From assembly GCA_014338405.1 (NCBI GenBank), contig JTDE01001050.1, forward strand, positions 1 to 64,000: a stretch of 64,000 nucleotides of DNA. Reading direction: 5' to 3'. A model generated the notes under the pieces. That model saw only the letters and a list, made by a program, of their open reading frames with translations. It did no database searches and was not told where the DNA came from. The translations under genes were made by a program, and so were the position numbers. Position 1 is the first letter of the stretch; every line of letters starts with the position of its first letter. Shown here in pieces: positions 20,690 to 32,219 of this stretch. The DNA comes from Paragonimus skrjabini miyazakii. Lineage: Eukaryota > Platyhelminthes > Trematoda > Plagiorchiida > Troglotrematidae.

Positions 20690-23600
20690 TGCGTTTTCTT
20701 TGTTACAAACCCTGTTGGATTCCTTTTATTCCTGTGGCTTAACCGACGACTAATGTTACTGACTCCAAGATAGTCCATGAATATTAATAGGATTACACGG
20801 TAGCCTGTGTTGAAACCAGAAAAAGTCAACATAATATCAAGATTTTAAGCGCATTTCAAAATGGATAAGTGTAACAGTTGAGTGACAATCAGACAGCATG
20901 AGAATAAGGAATCTAAAACTATTGGAATAAGCAAATAGCCCATCATGGGGCTTACATCTTCTGTTTGCAAAATTGAGCAGATTGTAGTTAAAGTGATCGT
21001 CTGTTTTAGTCAATGAAAATCTTCGCGGTCAACTTTCTCGAAATATTTCAACTTGATATAATTAACTTTGGCACAGTGTATAATGTCTGCAGCGTTGAAA
21101 GCTAAAAGTGAATGCACTCGTGATTGGTGAATCGATTAACGTCGTTGTTTAAATTTTCATAATCAACGTACAATTCACTAACTCCTATTTTTACTGCTTT
21201 CCTCTCCTTTTCGCGAACGTTCTTTGTGGGCAATATGTTGATTTATCTACTACTCAGTTGAGGTTGCTTCCTTTTCAGCAATTTGATATCTTCTCAGTGG
21301 GTTTGTCATCTGAGGCAGAACTCTCGGTATTGTACAATCTTCGATTTACTGTTTCTGAATCCCCTGGGAATACTTGACTAGTTAACCATTCATATATGAC
21401 GTAGCGTCAACGATGCATTAATTCACTGTAGGCACAAAAAACGTTAACAAATTGGTATGTTGCCTTATTGTTAAGTATAGGTTGACCAATTAATAAACCT
21501 GTGGGAGAACTGGGCAATGTAACAAAACCTCTTTACAGTTCGAGTGCCTGAGGTAAACGTATGAAGTTCGACTCCGAATGTGAACGAAAAATGATGTAAT
21601 GGCACGACGAAACTCTACCATTAGTAGTGACTCAGTTGTGTGCAAACTGTACAAATCAAAACGTTATGCTATGAAAGGTAATATGTAGCTTGAGAGTGGC
21701 CTCATGTGGGTTGATCCTTGGTAAGTAAACATAATGTGCGAACTTTGATACACCTCTGTTCCCATTTGCTTCAAGGTGTGTCTAAGAAAATCAAAGGTAG
21801 TATAGCGTTCACCGGTGAGCAGCACGTATACCATAGGTACATTGATCAAGTGAGCATGCCTAACCAACATATAGAGTTGAATGAATAATGACAGGTTTCC
21901 ATAAGAGACCAGTCTCTAGTGCGTATGTAGACGGGGTCGTTGACGAGAACCAATAAGTTATAAACAAGTGCAAAATCGTTCGTGCCAACCTACACATTCC
22001 GGCTCACCCACCGTAAACATGTGTACATAGTATAAAAGTTTTATTATCAGTTATGTATACAATGCAGGATTTTCGTAAAAATTTACTCTTCTTGAGGTTC
22101 AGAGTAGCTCACCTACCATTAATCTCGCTCCCATTTAATGGACCATGAATAGGACCAATCGGTTCAGCTGTAGCACTGTTTGACCTTACCACATCACATC
22201 CCATATAATCTCTGCATTTTGATGAAAATGATTTCCAATACAACACTTGTCAGGAAGACCATCCTTGAGGGTTGAAGCTTTGAGTATTACAACCTGTTCG
22301 TAAAGTTGAGTTCTTCTCAATCATTTTATTGAAAGCATGTTAAACACGACGACGTTACTCAACAAATTTGCTAAGCACATTTTATAGCATTCATGTGGTT
22401 GAAAGAAAACAATTCAAATAAGGATCTGCTAGGAAGTTTTGGTTGGCATTAGTTCACATTGTTTGTTACTTGTCCTAGTAAGTAATAGCATTTGTTTTTA
22501 GAAAACAGTGTAGCAGGTTTCCTGAACAGTATCTGATAAGGTCAAGTTAAGATACCTCATTGAACTTTAATACAACCCACTGATCGGATGTGCACTGTCA
22601 GCCACTGGCGGTCTAGTGATGGACAGGAATTTATGAAACATAATACAACGGTGTTTGTTGGCCCCTATCTGACCAATGTAAACGATTTGTCGAAAGTAAA
22701 CTTCTTGACTATCCCTGGGCAAAGACAATGCATGAGTTGCAAAACACCTTACATTTACAGACCAAACAGAAAACATACATGATGAAACCAAATGAACAAC
22801 CGGTGAGAATGATTTAACCTTTCATAAAAATAACAGGGACAGTCTGCGGCGGAGGCAGACACGGACTCATTTCACACAAACCCAGGCTTTTAGATTACAA
22901 CCGGTCTCTACGTCCGGTATGTTAAAACAGCATCGCAGGTGCTGCGCCACTCCTCCTGTATACATAGAATTTTCTTTCACGTAAACATCTGCGCAGTTGA
23001 GTCAAATTCATTCGGCACACCGCCACGTACAGCGCCTCATTGAGCGATGTGTTCTTTGCGTCCTGTTTCTTTCTATCAGAAGCGTTCCATGCGTGAGACG
23101 ACGAAATACAACTGTATGCAAAGGGCTGTGGTACACTAAAGGGTTATATACATCATTCTACACAGGTGGCACCTGATTTGTCTGTCAAAGGTTTCTTTAC
23201 CTCGGCCATCAGTATAGGGACGTTCATAAGTTCCTAACGATTCTACAGATGTTAGCTTCCTGACACCGCCTCATGCCATATTCAAACAATTTGGTAAGTT
23301 TGTTAAGTTTGACTAATTTTTCTCATTATCAACAGAACACAAAGTTGGCGGTACAACTAGGTATGCTGTGATCTTCCTGCATTTAAATTGCGTAGACGTT
23401 ATACTACGCCAGATTTCGCAAGATGTTTCTTTTGCACATATCGCTCAGATTACGTCAGGTTAACTCAGCGTCCAGGGCAAGCTCAGCGACCCACCGATTA
23501 AAACTTTCAGCTACATCTGTGACCCTTTTTCGACGGAGGGACTAGGTTTCGTCCTCCACGAATACTACATCCACCGATTTGGTGAGTGTGTTGAAAAAAC

Positions 23601-23840
23601 GAAAATATGTAAATTTAGCTGGTATTTTGTATTTTTGTAGACATAATAACACCGGAATGATAAGTGTGGCATCTTGATAACAGTTCTTTGGTTAACTGAT
23701 TGTTAAACGGGCCCTAAACTGGGAGCTTATATTCACTGAATGGGTTTAATTTCCATCCGAAGTCGTGGGGTCGTAAAATTTGCTGAAAGACAACAGCGAA
23801 AAAACTGGTATGACGGCTTCGTCAGTGCAGAAAGAAGTAA
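20690..23840. other. No recognised features
   Basis: Short frames only. A weak tRNA-like arrangement occurs near 22960-22840 on the minus strand (GGAGTGGCGCAGCACC), too degenerate to call. Confidence 0.45.
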
Positions 23841-23847
23841 TATGGTG

Positions 23848-23900
23848 TAGAATGTTAGCAGTCCGTTTACCCTCATCAGTAGCAAACATAAAACATGCAA
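23848..23900 (-). ncRNA. Decayed hammerhead-type motif, PLE-1
   Basis: Minus strand TTTGCTA-CTGATGA-GGGTAAAC is followed by GGAC in place of GAAA and by TGCTAACATTC in place of the palindrome. Position and order match the intact motif at 2700-2756. Core loss implies no cleavage. Confidence 0.6.
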
Positions 23901-23999
23901 GCTATATACGACAAGCAATGAAAATGGGGGCGCATACATTCACATATATTATGTCATCAACATCACATTTTTACACACAACGCTGACTTGTGAGTTCTG

Positions 24000-24282
24000 A
24001 TCAACATAACTACGAAAAACGTTTCCCATTGCGTAACAATATTTTGAATGAGCAAACTGGTTCAACTTGAAGACCTATTATCATGAGGTATCTGGCAACA
24101 GATAAAGCGGGATATACGGTGACGGAATCACTGGTTTGAACTTGTGTCAACAGTTGTTTTGACCATTTCAGGACGTGTTCTTCCACCCAGTGTAGTAGGT
24201 ATCGGTCTGTTCTGCCTATGTGAACTTCAATGCAATTGCACGTGAACTGGTAGACATCGTGAGAGACGTACCAGTTAGACAA
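24000..24282 (-). pseudogene. PLE-1 GIY-YIG endonuclease
   Basis: 90-codon minus-strand frame: VYQFTCNCIEVHIGRTDRY retains the CxC and HIGRT (YIG-equivalent) motif, followed by EEHVLKWSKQ (R/E-EH helix) and ARYLMIIGLQVEPVCSFKIL. It ends in a stop before the last conserved block. Like the copy at 2840-3240 it carries the rare HVxKW wording, placing both in one lineage. Confidence 0.8.
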
Positions 24283-24722
24283 ACTGGTGACTCTGTAGAG
24301 CTAGTTCCCTAGTGGTTTGAACCAAGCGTAACTTAGCAGCCGATTACGTATGGGGTATGGCAAAATTTAATTTGTGTTATCTTGCTTGCTAGGTGATCTC
24401 CTTTGAATTGCAGAAGTAGGGATATATTCTTCTTTTGAGTTGTTCGAACCGGCTCATTGCACTCGTTCACCATGCTGTAAATGTCTATGAACTTTTCACG
24501 ATGTCCGTTTGCCGGTAACGTTTACTCAGCTTCATCCACCCTATATGCAGCTTGTCAGTAGTGCAAATATGCCTTGTCGTATGAAGTAGGGTCTTGGTCG
24601 AACCACGCTTGTATGCTTTCGGAGCACAGCTGGAGAATTGAAGTTGTTTTCTCTTATCCTTGTTGCTTTACGATGGATCGGTCGCTGTATTGTTTCATCC
24701 TCACGGCTAGTGTTGAGTATAT

Positions 24723-25558
24723 CTACGATCTGTTTGAATCAGTTTTGTCAGACAGGGATGAGTTCGGGTGAATAAAGTTGGGAAGATTTAAAAGCAAATC
24801 AAAATGTCCGGTATTCGTGAAAATCAAAAGATCATCAACATACCGTCTGTACGGTATGGCTTTGGCAATATTATCTTGGACTCGTTGTTTTGTCATTTCC
24901 AAACTGACGTCAGCTAATATTGCATTTAACGAAGTGCCCAAAACCACTCCGTCTTTTGGCCTACAGAAAGTGTCCTTCAACACTGAATATCTTTTCCGTA
25001 CAAATTGAGATATTTGAACTATTCAAGTGAAATACCTATATCACACTTCTGATTAGAGTAAACTCATAAAATGTTAACTCTGTCACAGAGACGAACATTT
25101 GTGAAAATCGAGTTGACGTTAGTCGAATACATAGCCTCAGTACTCACAAACAGGCAGTTTGATGTCCCTGTTGGTTCAAAGATATGCAGAATATCAACCA
25201 GTCATTGAGCAACTTAATGACATTCTGAATTGTTCACGTGCAAAGCTGTTTGTAACTATATTCCATCCGTGATACATTCCTTATTCGTAGTGTTTCCGTG
25301 TGAATTGTTTTCTTGCACCTATACTGTTTTTGCGGAGATATCACCGTTCAACAACAATATCTGAAGCTGTCTGGCTATTAGCTTTTTTGGCATTATTTTA
25401 TTCTCACTTGTTTTGTCTTCCTCAAACTTTTACTGGTCTTCCAAAGTGGTAATCGTTTCTCTATGTAACAATCTTCGGTCACGATGACAACACCATTTTC
25501 CTCATCAGGCTTCCGAAACAACAAATGCTGCATTACCGTCAATTCTTTCGTTCCTGAA
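24723..25558 (-). pseudogene. PLE-1 reverse transcriptase
   Basis: The N-terminal block at 25558-25393 (QHLLFRKPDEENGVVIV) corresponds to the KPDKGNGVV motif of Penelope RTs. After frame breaks, NSIFTNV (near 25100) is a degraded motif A. GVVLGTSLNAILADVSLEM and YRRYVDDLLIF give motifs B and C in the open frame 24983-24723. The YVDD aspartates are intact here, but upstream stops and lost motif A residues make the gene inactive. Confidence 0.8.
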
Positions 25559-26460
25559 AAATACTGTGTAACAAACAAGCTCGTTTTCAGTGATTCATCA
25601 TCACATTTGTATCATGAGTTTTACAGAGGAATCATTAAATGAGGTAAACGGGGAACGGGTGGTTAATCAGGTCAGTCAGTTCAATGTCACGCTGCAATCA
25701 AGTATCCACTCGGGATCACTGTTTGCAGATGTTTTCATAACGAAGTTAAAAAACGAACAACTGAGTTCAGCGGTAGGCCAAAGTAGTTTTTATAAGAGGT
25801 ACGTGCGTACTCGATAACAACGTAGATTCGACCGATATATTGACTAGATTCAACACCGCGCATCAAAATTTACGATTCTCTTTGGAGACCGAAACAAACG
25901 ATCAGTTAGGCTTTTTGGATGTACAATTGCGTCGCCGCGCAGATGGCTCAATTCAACGCGCGATCTGCAGAAAGGGCACTTGGAATGGTCAATACATTCA
26001 TTTCAATAGTTTTGTACCACTCGTCCTGGAAAGAAAAGTAATCAACTGTTTGACGGACAAGACTGTAAGAATTTGCACGAATGATACAATAGCCGAAGAA
26101 CTGACTTTCATACGTGCAGTATTCATACAAAATGGCTACCCGGGAAGGTTCACAGACAGAGCTATGCAGCAACAGATTGAAAGGGCTGTATCAAGCGGAA
26201 AAGAAAACTGTACACGTCGGATTACCCTTGAAGGATAACTATCACACGTAGACTTACAAGGGCAGTTAGTGCAACAATTTACGCTGCTAAATTATGTATC
26301 CACTTCACATCCAATCCGGTTTTGTGTCCACGCCTAAAAAATACAGTGCCTGTTTCTGCGTATATAACTTCTTAACGCTTTAGGTGATATTTCGACTTTA
26401 AGTCCACAGGAGAGCACATTCAACTGTGGCTGTGGGACCCAAGTCGAACAGACATCGTGT
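25558..26460 (+). mobile_element. Penelope-like element PLE-2 with inverted 5' terminus
   Basis: Begins with about 165 bp (25558-25725) that match the region 3' of the PLE-2 endonuclease at 52207-52376 on the same strand. Since that PLE-2 is on the minus strand, this is an inverted end fragment. Plus-strand RT from motif B onward (25725-26238) follows, then a weak endonuclease trace (FNCGCGTQ near 26409). It truncates inside the endonuclease. Confidence 0.75.
25720..26238 (+). pseudogene. PLE-2 reverse transcriptase C-terminal half
   Basis: LFADVFITKLKNEQLSS and FYKRYV (25725-25805) lead to where YVDD should be, but the sequence reads YVRTR and then stops, so both catalytic aspartates are lost. 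From 25840 a clean frame continues: RFNTAHQNLRFSLETE, then LGFLDVQLRRRADGSIQRA, then TWNGQYIHFNSFVPLVLERK and FIQNGYPGRFTDRAMQQQ, the RT thumb region shared with the PLE-2 copies at 46 and 52 kb. Confidence 0.8.
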
Positions 26461-26469
26461 ACATGCTTT

Positions 26470-27455
26470 AAATCATTGCAAGGAAATATACTCATACTGG
26501 ATAATCGTGAGAGGGAAATCTTTAAAGAACGGACGGTTCTGGTTCCGTGTTGTGAAGGAATTCTCAGGTAACGTTTTCCAACTCGATATTGTATTTCAAT
26601 GGCAATTCGTTAGGGATCTCAGCAAAGCGACGGTTGGATTCCACAAGGCTATTCACTTCATCTTGAACTGCAACAAAGGATGAACTCGTCATTTTGGACC
26701 CTTTCATTTTAGACAGCTTTACGACTTCTGTTTTGTTGTTTCGGTATCAACGATTGAACAAAGTGGTGCACGGAAGGACAACATAACTTCGTAGAAGTAA
26801 CTCCTATCTTAAACCATATAAGTGATGTGTATTTAATGCAGTAGCACGGCTGGCACTACCAGGCCTATGTATGAACAGCGTGATTCGACCACGCGGTGTA
26901 CAGCAGTCTGCGTGACCCTCAATGTATACAACTTGATTTGCAAATGCAGCTCAGATGAGTGACCAAAAAGCACCTATCTAACTGAGGATGCCGGAACGTT
27001 GATTTGACTAAAAGATTAACAGCCGTCTGGAAGTCAATGGACCAGCGGATTTTTCCAGACTAGGGAAATCATGTTATGATCTCAGGTACCAACTAAAGCA
27101 GATGATAGATTAATGAGTCGATTTTACGTTGTCATTTCACATATTTACCGTCTCTCTGGGTCCAGAGGAAAAATAATGTCAACAGGCCTACCGTGCACAT
27201 GATATTGCAACGAGGCAATGAGGACTCATCTGTTTGCCCTGACTAGACGTAGTTAAGACGCTTACCGTGCGAGCAATGAAGAATTGTACAGCACTGACAA
27301 AGGAGGTGAGGGGAGGATCTCCAAACTGTGTGACTTAATTTATTGGTACGTGCCCTAAACACAGTTTGTTGAACGGGCTGATGAGAAGAACTCATCCGAT
27401 TTCACTTAACAGCGAAAGCAAGTACGATGTTAACGGTGCAGTCAGCATGTTTAAG
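26470..27455. other. No recognised features
   Basis: Unassigned sequence between the PLE-2 end and the exon candidate; short frames only. Confidence 0.45.
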
Positions 27456-27461
27456 ACGTAC

Positions 27462-27706
27462 TGTGTAGGATATGGTTAGCCACAACGGATAGTTGAAGCC
27501 TGATAACGTCTCCCAACGGTCGGTCTTGGTTGCTTGAATATTTTACGAGTAGTTTAACGGTGAACATCGAAAGTTGACGGTCGAATTTCTGGTGCGCTGT
27601 AATGTAATACGATTTGATGTTTTCAAACAAGAAAGAGAGATTGAAGTAAGTTACCATGCTTAGAATGGTATAAAATTCTTGGACGAGGGTATTCTCAGTA
27701 TTGCTT
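27462..27706 (-). CDS. Candidate internal exon, unknown protein
   Basis: Open minus-strand stretch of 245 nt between a pyrimidine-rich acceptor (CTTTGCCGTCTACTAG) and the donor GTACGT. It codes for about 81 residues, including LVQEFYTILSMVTYFN, FENIKSYYITAHQKFDRQL and NQDRPLGDVIRLQLSVVAN, with balanced composition and no repeat match. The exon starts and ends in phase 1. I do not recognise the family. The read-through frame ends 11 nt past the donor, which fits an exon edge. Confidence 0.45.
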
Positions 27707-27709
27707 CTA

Positions 27710-30270
27710 GTAGACGGCAAAGAAGATGTAGGTTACATAATGTTAATGTTGCAAAACTGTATTAAAAACAGGGAATTTGCCACAATTCACTGTTTTTCTT
27801 TATGAGTTGCGTAGTTCGACGAGATCCAGTTTGTGTTAATCTGGTAATAAGTGCTCATTCGAGAGTGTCACTGAAGTATCCACAATATGTACTACAAAAA
27901 CGTATCTTGCAATCGGACAGGGTTAACAACTTGTTTCAGATAAGTTGAGAATCTATCTTTGTAATAGGTAACCCACTCTGATATGTAATTGCATAATCCG
28001 ATGAGTAATAAGGGATTTCGGTCTGTTAACTCGAATCCATTACCCCTCGATTAGGACTTCTCTCCAAGTTGCAATCACAGATATCATTAACTTGTTGAAC
28101 GGTATCTGATTACTGATGAGTAGTAGGGAATTTTGGTTTTCATATCGTTTGATGCCTGACATTTCCTCCGACATCAGAAACATCTGCGGATTCAAATATC
28201 ATCATATTTACCAGCACTCTCACAGAAGCTATTTTGAAGAGTAGCCTGTGCAACAGTGGGTTGAAGTCAGGTATTGCGTGATGTCTATATATTCGTACAC
28301 ATTTTAATAAACTCGTTACACAACAATCGTATCTGTATCGCTTATGCTATCAAATTATCACAAATATGTCAATCTTCTCGTTATTGTGTATGATTACCTA
28401 TCCATACGTCGTGTTTTCTATGTGTGCCAGGTTCGTCATCAATGACTTTTCTAATAGATAGGCTGAGTTGGTGAGTAAAACTTGACGGACAGCGTTTGGA
28501 ATGTTTTTATCGTAAACAGTGAGTAGTGAATCAATAATATAGCTGAACCGAATACTCAGTAATTTTGTGAGGGAACTTTACGGCCGTATTAATGCTAGTT
28601 GATATCCAACTATATTTTGATAAATCAGTTGTTAATGAATAATAATAGACTATTGCGATATCTGTGAGCCGAAATGATTCTCGTATTGCATGTAATCATT
28701 AAACTGCATTTGGTCTAGTGAAGTCTAATCCTCAAGAACTCATTCCCTACCAAATTGAACCATTCGTTGCTATTGTTAAACTCGAAGTGACCAAGTGTTT
28801 TCTTTTGCTTCATAATTTTAACCACTATACCGTATTTGTTTAAATGAACATTTGTACCTCTTAATCAGCGTAGAAAGTATTAACGCATATTTGTCATAAA
28901 CAAATCGTAAATAACAATTAGTCATAAGAGGATCGTAGAACCACTTACAGTGCTGGTCACTGAGCGTGGAGCTATAATTATTCTTTGACATATAGCAATG
29001 TTGGCTTAAACGTACAGTGTTACGACGTTTGTGTGATATTTACGTTTTTGACCTATGAGTGCTTTCTTGATTAATTCTGTAAGTGGTACTAATCACTAGA
29101 AGTGTACGTATTCTTATTAGTGTGAACGTGGTCTTGTTTGACCAATTCACAGTTTCCAGATAACAGCGTCTGTCTTACCATTTTGGTTATAACAATGCTG
29201 AAATAAAAGCTCACGTGGTGTTGTGTTGGTAGATTCTACTATGGACAGTTACTCAGTTACTTCATATGTAAAAACTAAAATTAATATAGAGAAATAATAA
29301 AATCAAGTTTAACAAATGGTAGTACTTTTCCTTGTGATTTCAGCAGGTTCAATACATAGCACGGAAGTGAAACAGAGACAGAATGAAACCAAAAGGATAA
29401 ATCTGCACACTTTGTATATTCTCCTTAGCGCAAACTATGCTGATTTAAGGTCGGCTGGTACCACATAAACTTGATTGGATAATTGTATGTAGTAATTTCA
29501 GTCCCAACTGAATTTAGGAAGATGAATGTTAGAAGAAAACCTAACACTGCGGAATCGCCTGATGAATCAAGTTTGTCAAGTGAGTTGGCCCACCTATGTG
29601 TTTTAAATCTGGATGTTTGTCACACCACAGATATCTTACAACTTACATGGACTGTTTTATTTAAAAACTGTAATCTGTGTGCAGTGTTCCATATTTTCCA
29701 TGCATCTATTTTTTTACCCCCGTTAATTAAGCCAGATGAAGATCACCACGGAATAAGGGGGGGATAGGTAAACCTAAAATGTTACTTTCTCATCTACCAG
29801 GTATAAAACCATTATAAGGTAATTTCACGGTCTAGTTCAGTTATCCAGATAATTTCTGAGGTCAGAACTGATTGCACAACATATGTATGCGCTTAACGTA
29901 TGCGTTTCAAATCTGTCGGATACACGTACTTTGTAAATTCCGAGGTGTTCTATTGTATACTATAAGTAAGGAAATCAACCAATAAACTATACGAACACAA
30001 TATCTGACAGTGCTTATTTTGGATTAACCACGAAAACCGCAAACCACTTCAGGAGGACATCCCCAAGCATAGACTGAATCACTGGGCATACAGAATGTAT
30101 TCCCACAACAGAACACAACTGTTTTGGAAAAACAGTGTGTAGCTCAAAAGCAGTGGCAGACACAAGTTTAAACAGGGAATAGGAAAACAAACAGGCAGTT
30201 TAGTGATTAAAAATAGCCAATTCTAGACATAACAAATATTTGTCTCGCTAATCTACACATGTTGTGCAGT
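27710..30270. other. Unassigned, one weak exon candidate
   Basis: At 29506-29577 a short plus-strand stretch after TAATTTCAG codes MNVRRKPNTAESPDESSLS up to a consensus donor GTGAGT. It could be a first coding exon, but it is too short to trust. Otherwise the region is AT-rich without recognised elements. Confidence 0.3.
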
Positions 30271-30274
30271 AATC

Positions 30275-30436
30275 ATGGATGCAACCGAAGGCGATTGGTC
30301 AAAGTCAATAGGATCCACTGTGTCGGGAACTGGTGTAGTCGCACTGTTTACACCTGGCTTTGTGTATGCATCACAAGAGCCCGCAGGCCTCTACGGTTAT
30401 GCTTGCCAGACACTTGCTCACCTGTTTGCCAATTAG
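30275..30436 (+). CDS. Small ATG-initiated ORF, hypothetical
   Basis: A 53-codon frame starting ATGG and ending TAG. The peptide begins MDATEGDWSKSIGSTVSG, continues GTGVVALFTPGFVYASQEP and ends LAHLFAN. Composition is unlike the neighbouring random frames (many G, A and T; few N, K and I), and local GC is raised. It could be a short gene, a terminal exon (a GTGCAG acceptor lies at 30264-30269) or chance. No homology is recognised. Confidence 0.3.
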   Translation: MDATEGDWSKSIGSTVSGTGVVALFTPGFVYASQEPAGLYGYACQTLAHLFAN

Positions 30437-31504
30437 GCAGGCTATCAGACCTCTAGCTTTGTCGTAAAACGTTTATCGAACCCTGGAAATCACACTCAAC
30501 CATTGCACATACGAGTTGGGCAATTAACTAACGTTGGCTGTTTCGAAGAAAAGTTATTTTTTGATATGCAATGCACACCTACATAGTGTTGTCAAATTTA
30601 TAGTCCACAAGGATTTTCAGTAAATAACCGCAGCGGTAATAGCAAAAAAACTTGAACAGATCAGACCATGCTGACTTGTCCCTGATTGATTCATATTGCA
30701 TTACAGTGCAACTGCACACGTTACTTTACGCAACATGAGATAATTATGACCTAGGGTGAATGCACGAACATAATTTAATGGACCTGAAAGAGTAAGTCGA
30801 TATTAAAATGTTGTACGATATACAATCAACAAATTCGCAAGTACGTATATACATAAGTTGGATGAATATGTCAAGTTAAGGGAAACTGGGCACGTTTAAT
30901 ATATACAACAACGCAAATTCACATATTTCCAAACAATGTTCTCACTACAGGAACTTGATAGACAGTCACTAATGGTATTGTCCGAATTGATTTTCATAAA
31001 TTGCTACTTGGGCTACGAGGTTGTTCAAGAACGCTTGCCTCTCTGCATTTACCACTTAACAGTGAGTTAAATTTCCGAGCCTCTCAGCAGGACAGTTAAA
31101 AGTGGAATGTGATACGTTAAGGCAAACAATGATCAGCTTTCAATCACGTTCACGTTGAGTTGGTATATGGATATACTGCAGATAGAATGTACGTTACGTA
31201 TAAATTTAGCCTGACAACCTACAGCAGTTTTTGACCCAAGGAAATCTGCAATAATACCGGAAAATTCCTGGTTAACAGGAGTAGCACTCAGGTATCTCCA
31301 ACTTGAGGGTGTTAACTGTAAAGAGGAAACATCAGAAACCACTTTTAACTACAGTTCATTCCGTTAGTATGGGTTCTAATTTAGACTACGTCCATTGTGG
31401 AATCTTTAAATAGTCTACAATCTAGTGCTTTGATTTCCTCATTGAAAAAAACGACGAAAGCTTTCTCTTCTGACTTTCATACCGAAATGCTATTTATTCA
31501 TGAC

Positions 31505-31535
31505 TGTTTCAATTTGAACATCACCCACAATTGAT
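31505..31535 (-). repeat. Hammerhead SINE tail, cut by gap
   Basis: The reverse complement of this 31-bp stretch is the SINE tail ending (ATTGTGGGTGATGTTCAA). The rest of the element would lie in the N gap beginning at 31536. Confidence 0.7.
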
Positions 31536-32219
31536 NNNNNNNNNNNNNNNNNNNNNNNNNNNNNNNNNNNNNNNNNNNNNNNNNNNNNNNNNNNNNNNNN
31601 NNNNNNNNNNNNNNNNNNNNNNNNNNNNNNNNNNNNNNNNNNNNNNNNNNNNNNNNNNNNNNNNNNNNNNNNNNNNNNNNNNNNNNNNNNNNNNNNNNNN
31701 NNNNNNNNNNNNNNNNNNNNNNNNNNNNNNNNNNNNNNNNNNNNNNNNNNNNNNNNNNNNNNNNNNNNNNNNNNNNNNNNNNNNNNNNNNNNNNNNNNNN
31801 NNNNNNNNNNNNNNNNNNNNNNNNNNNNNNNNNNNNNNNNNNNNNNNNNNNNNNNNNNNNNNNNNNNNNNNNNNNNNNNNNNNNNNNNNNNNNNNNNNNN
31901 NNNNNNNNNNNNNNNNNNNNNNNNNNNNNNNNNNNNNNNNNNNNNNNNNNNNNNNNNNNNNNNNNNNNNNNNNNNNNNNNNNNNNNNNNNNNNNNNNNNN
32001 NNNNNNNNNNNNNNNNNNNNNNNNNNNNNNNNNNNNNNNNNNNNNNNNNNNNNNNNNNNNNNNNNNNNNNNNNNNNNNNNNNNNNNNNNNNNNNNNNNNN
32101 NNNNNNNNNNNNNNNNNNNNNNNNNNNNNNNNNNNNNNNNNNNNNNNNNNNNNNNNNNNNNNNNNNNNNNNNNNNNNNNNNNNNNNNNNNNNNNNNNNNN
32201 NNNNNNNNNNNNNNNNNNN
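31536..32219. other. Assembly gap (684 N)
   Basis: Run of N. Because a SINE tail lies at its left edge, the gap probably contains repeat sequence that failed to assemble. The long X-filled frames across it are artefacts. Confidence 0.99.

Larger units (their letters stand above)
23845..25558 (-). mobile_element. Penelope-like element PLE-1, most complete copy
   Basis: Minus strand, from 25558 down: RT N-terminus with FRKPDEENGVVIV, RT core with motif B and YVDD (25140-24723), RT tail with GHREKFIDIYSMVNE and LLLQFKGDHLASKI (about 24550-24360), linker, GIY-YIG endonuclease (24282-24000), 3' UTR and a decayed hammerhead motif (23900-23848). Frames are broken between domains. The 5' end abuts a PLE-2 terminus at 25558, so the first exons or pseudo-LTR are missing. 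Confidence 0.8.

Noticed and set aside
25045..25085. CTGATTAGAGTAAACTC ... ATGTTAAC resembling the PLE-1 ribozyme on the plus strand
   Set aside because: It lies antisense within PLE RT coding sequence and the sister copy at 2145-2185 shows it is coding drift. GAAA and helix I are missing.
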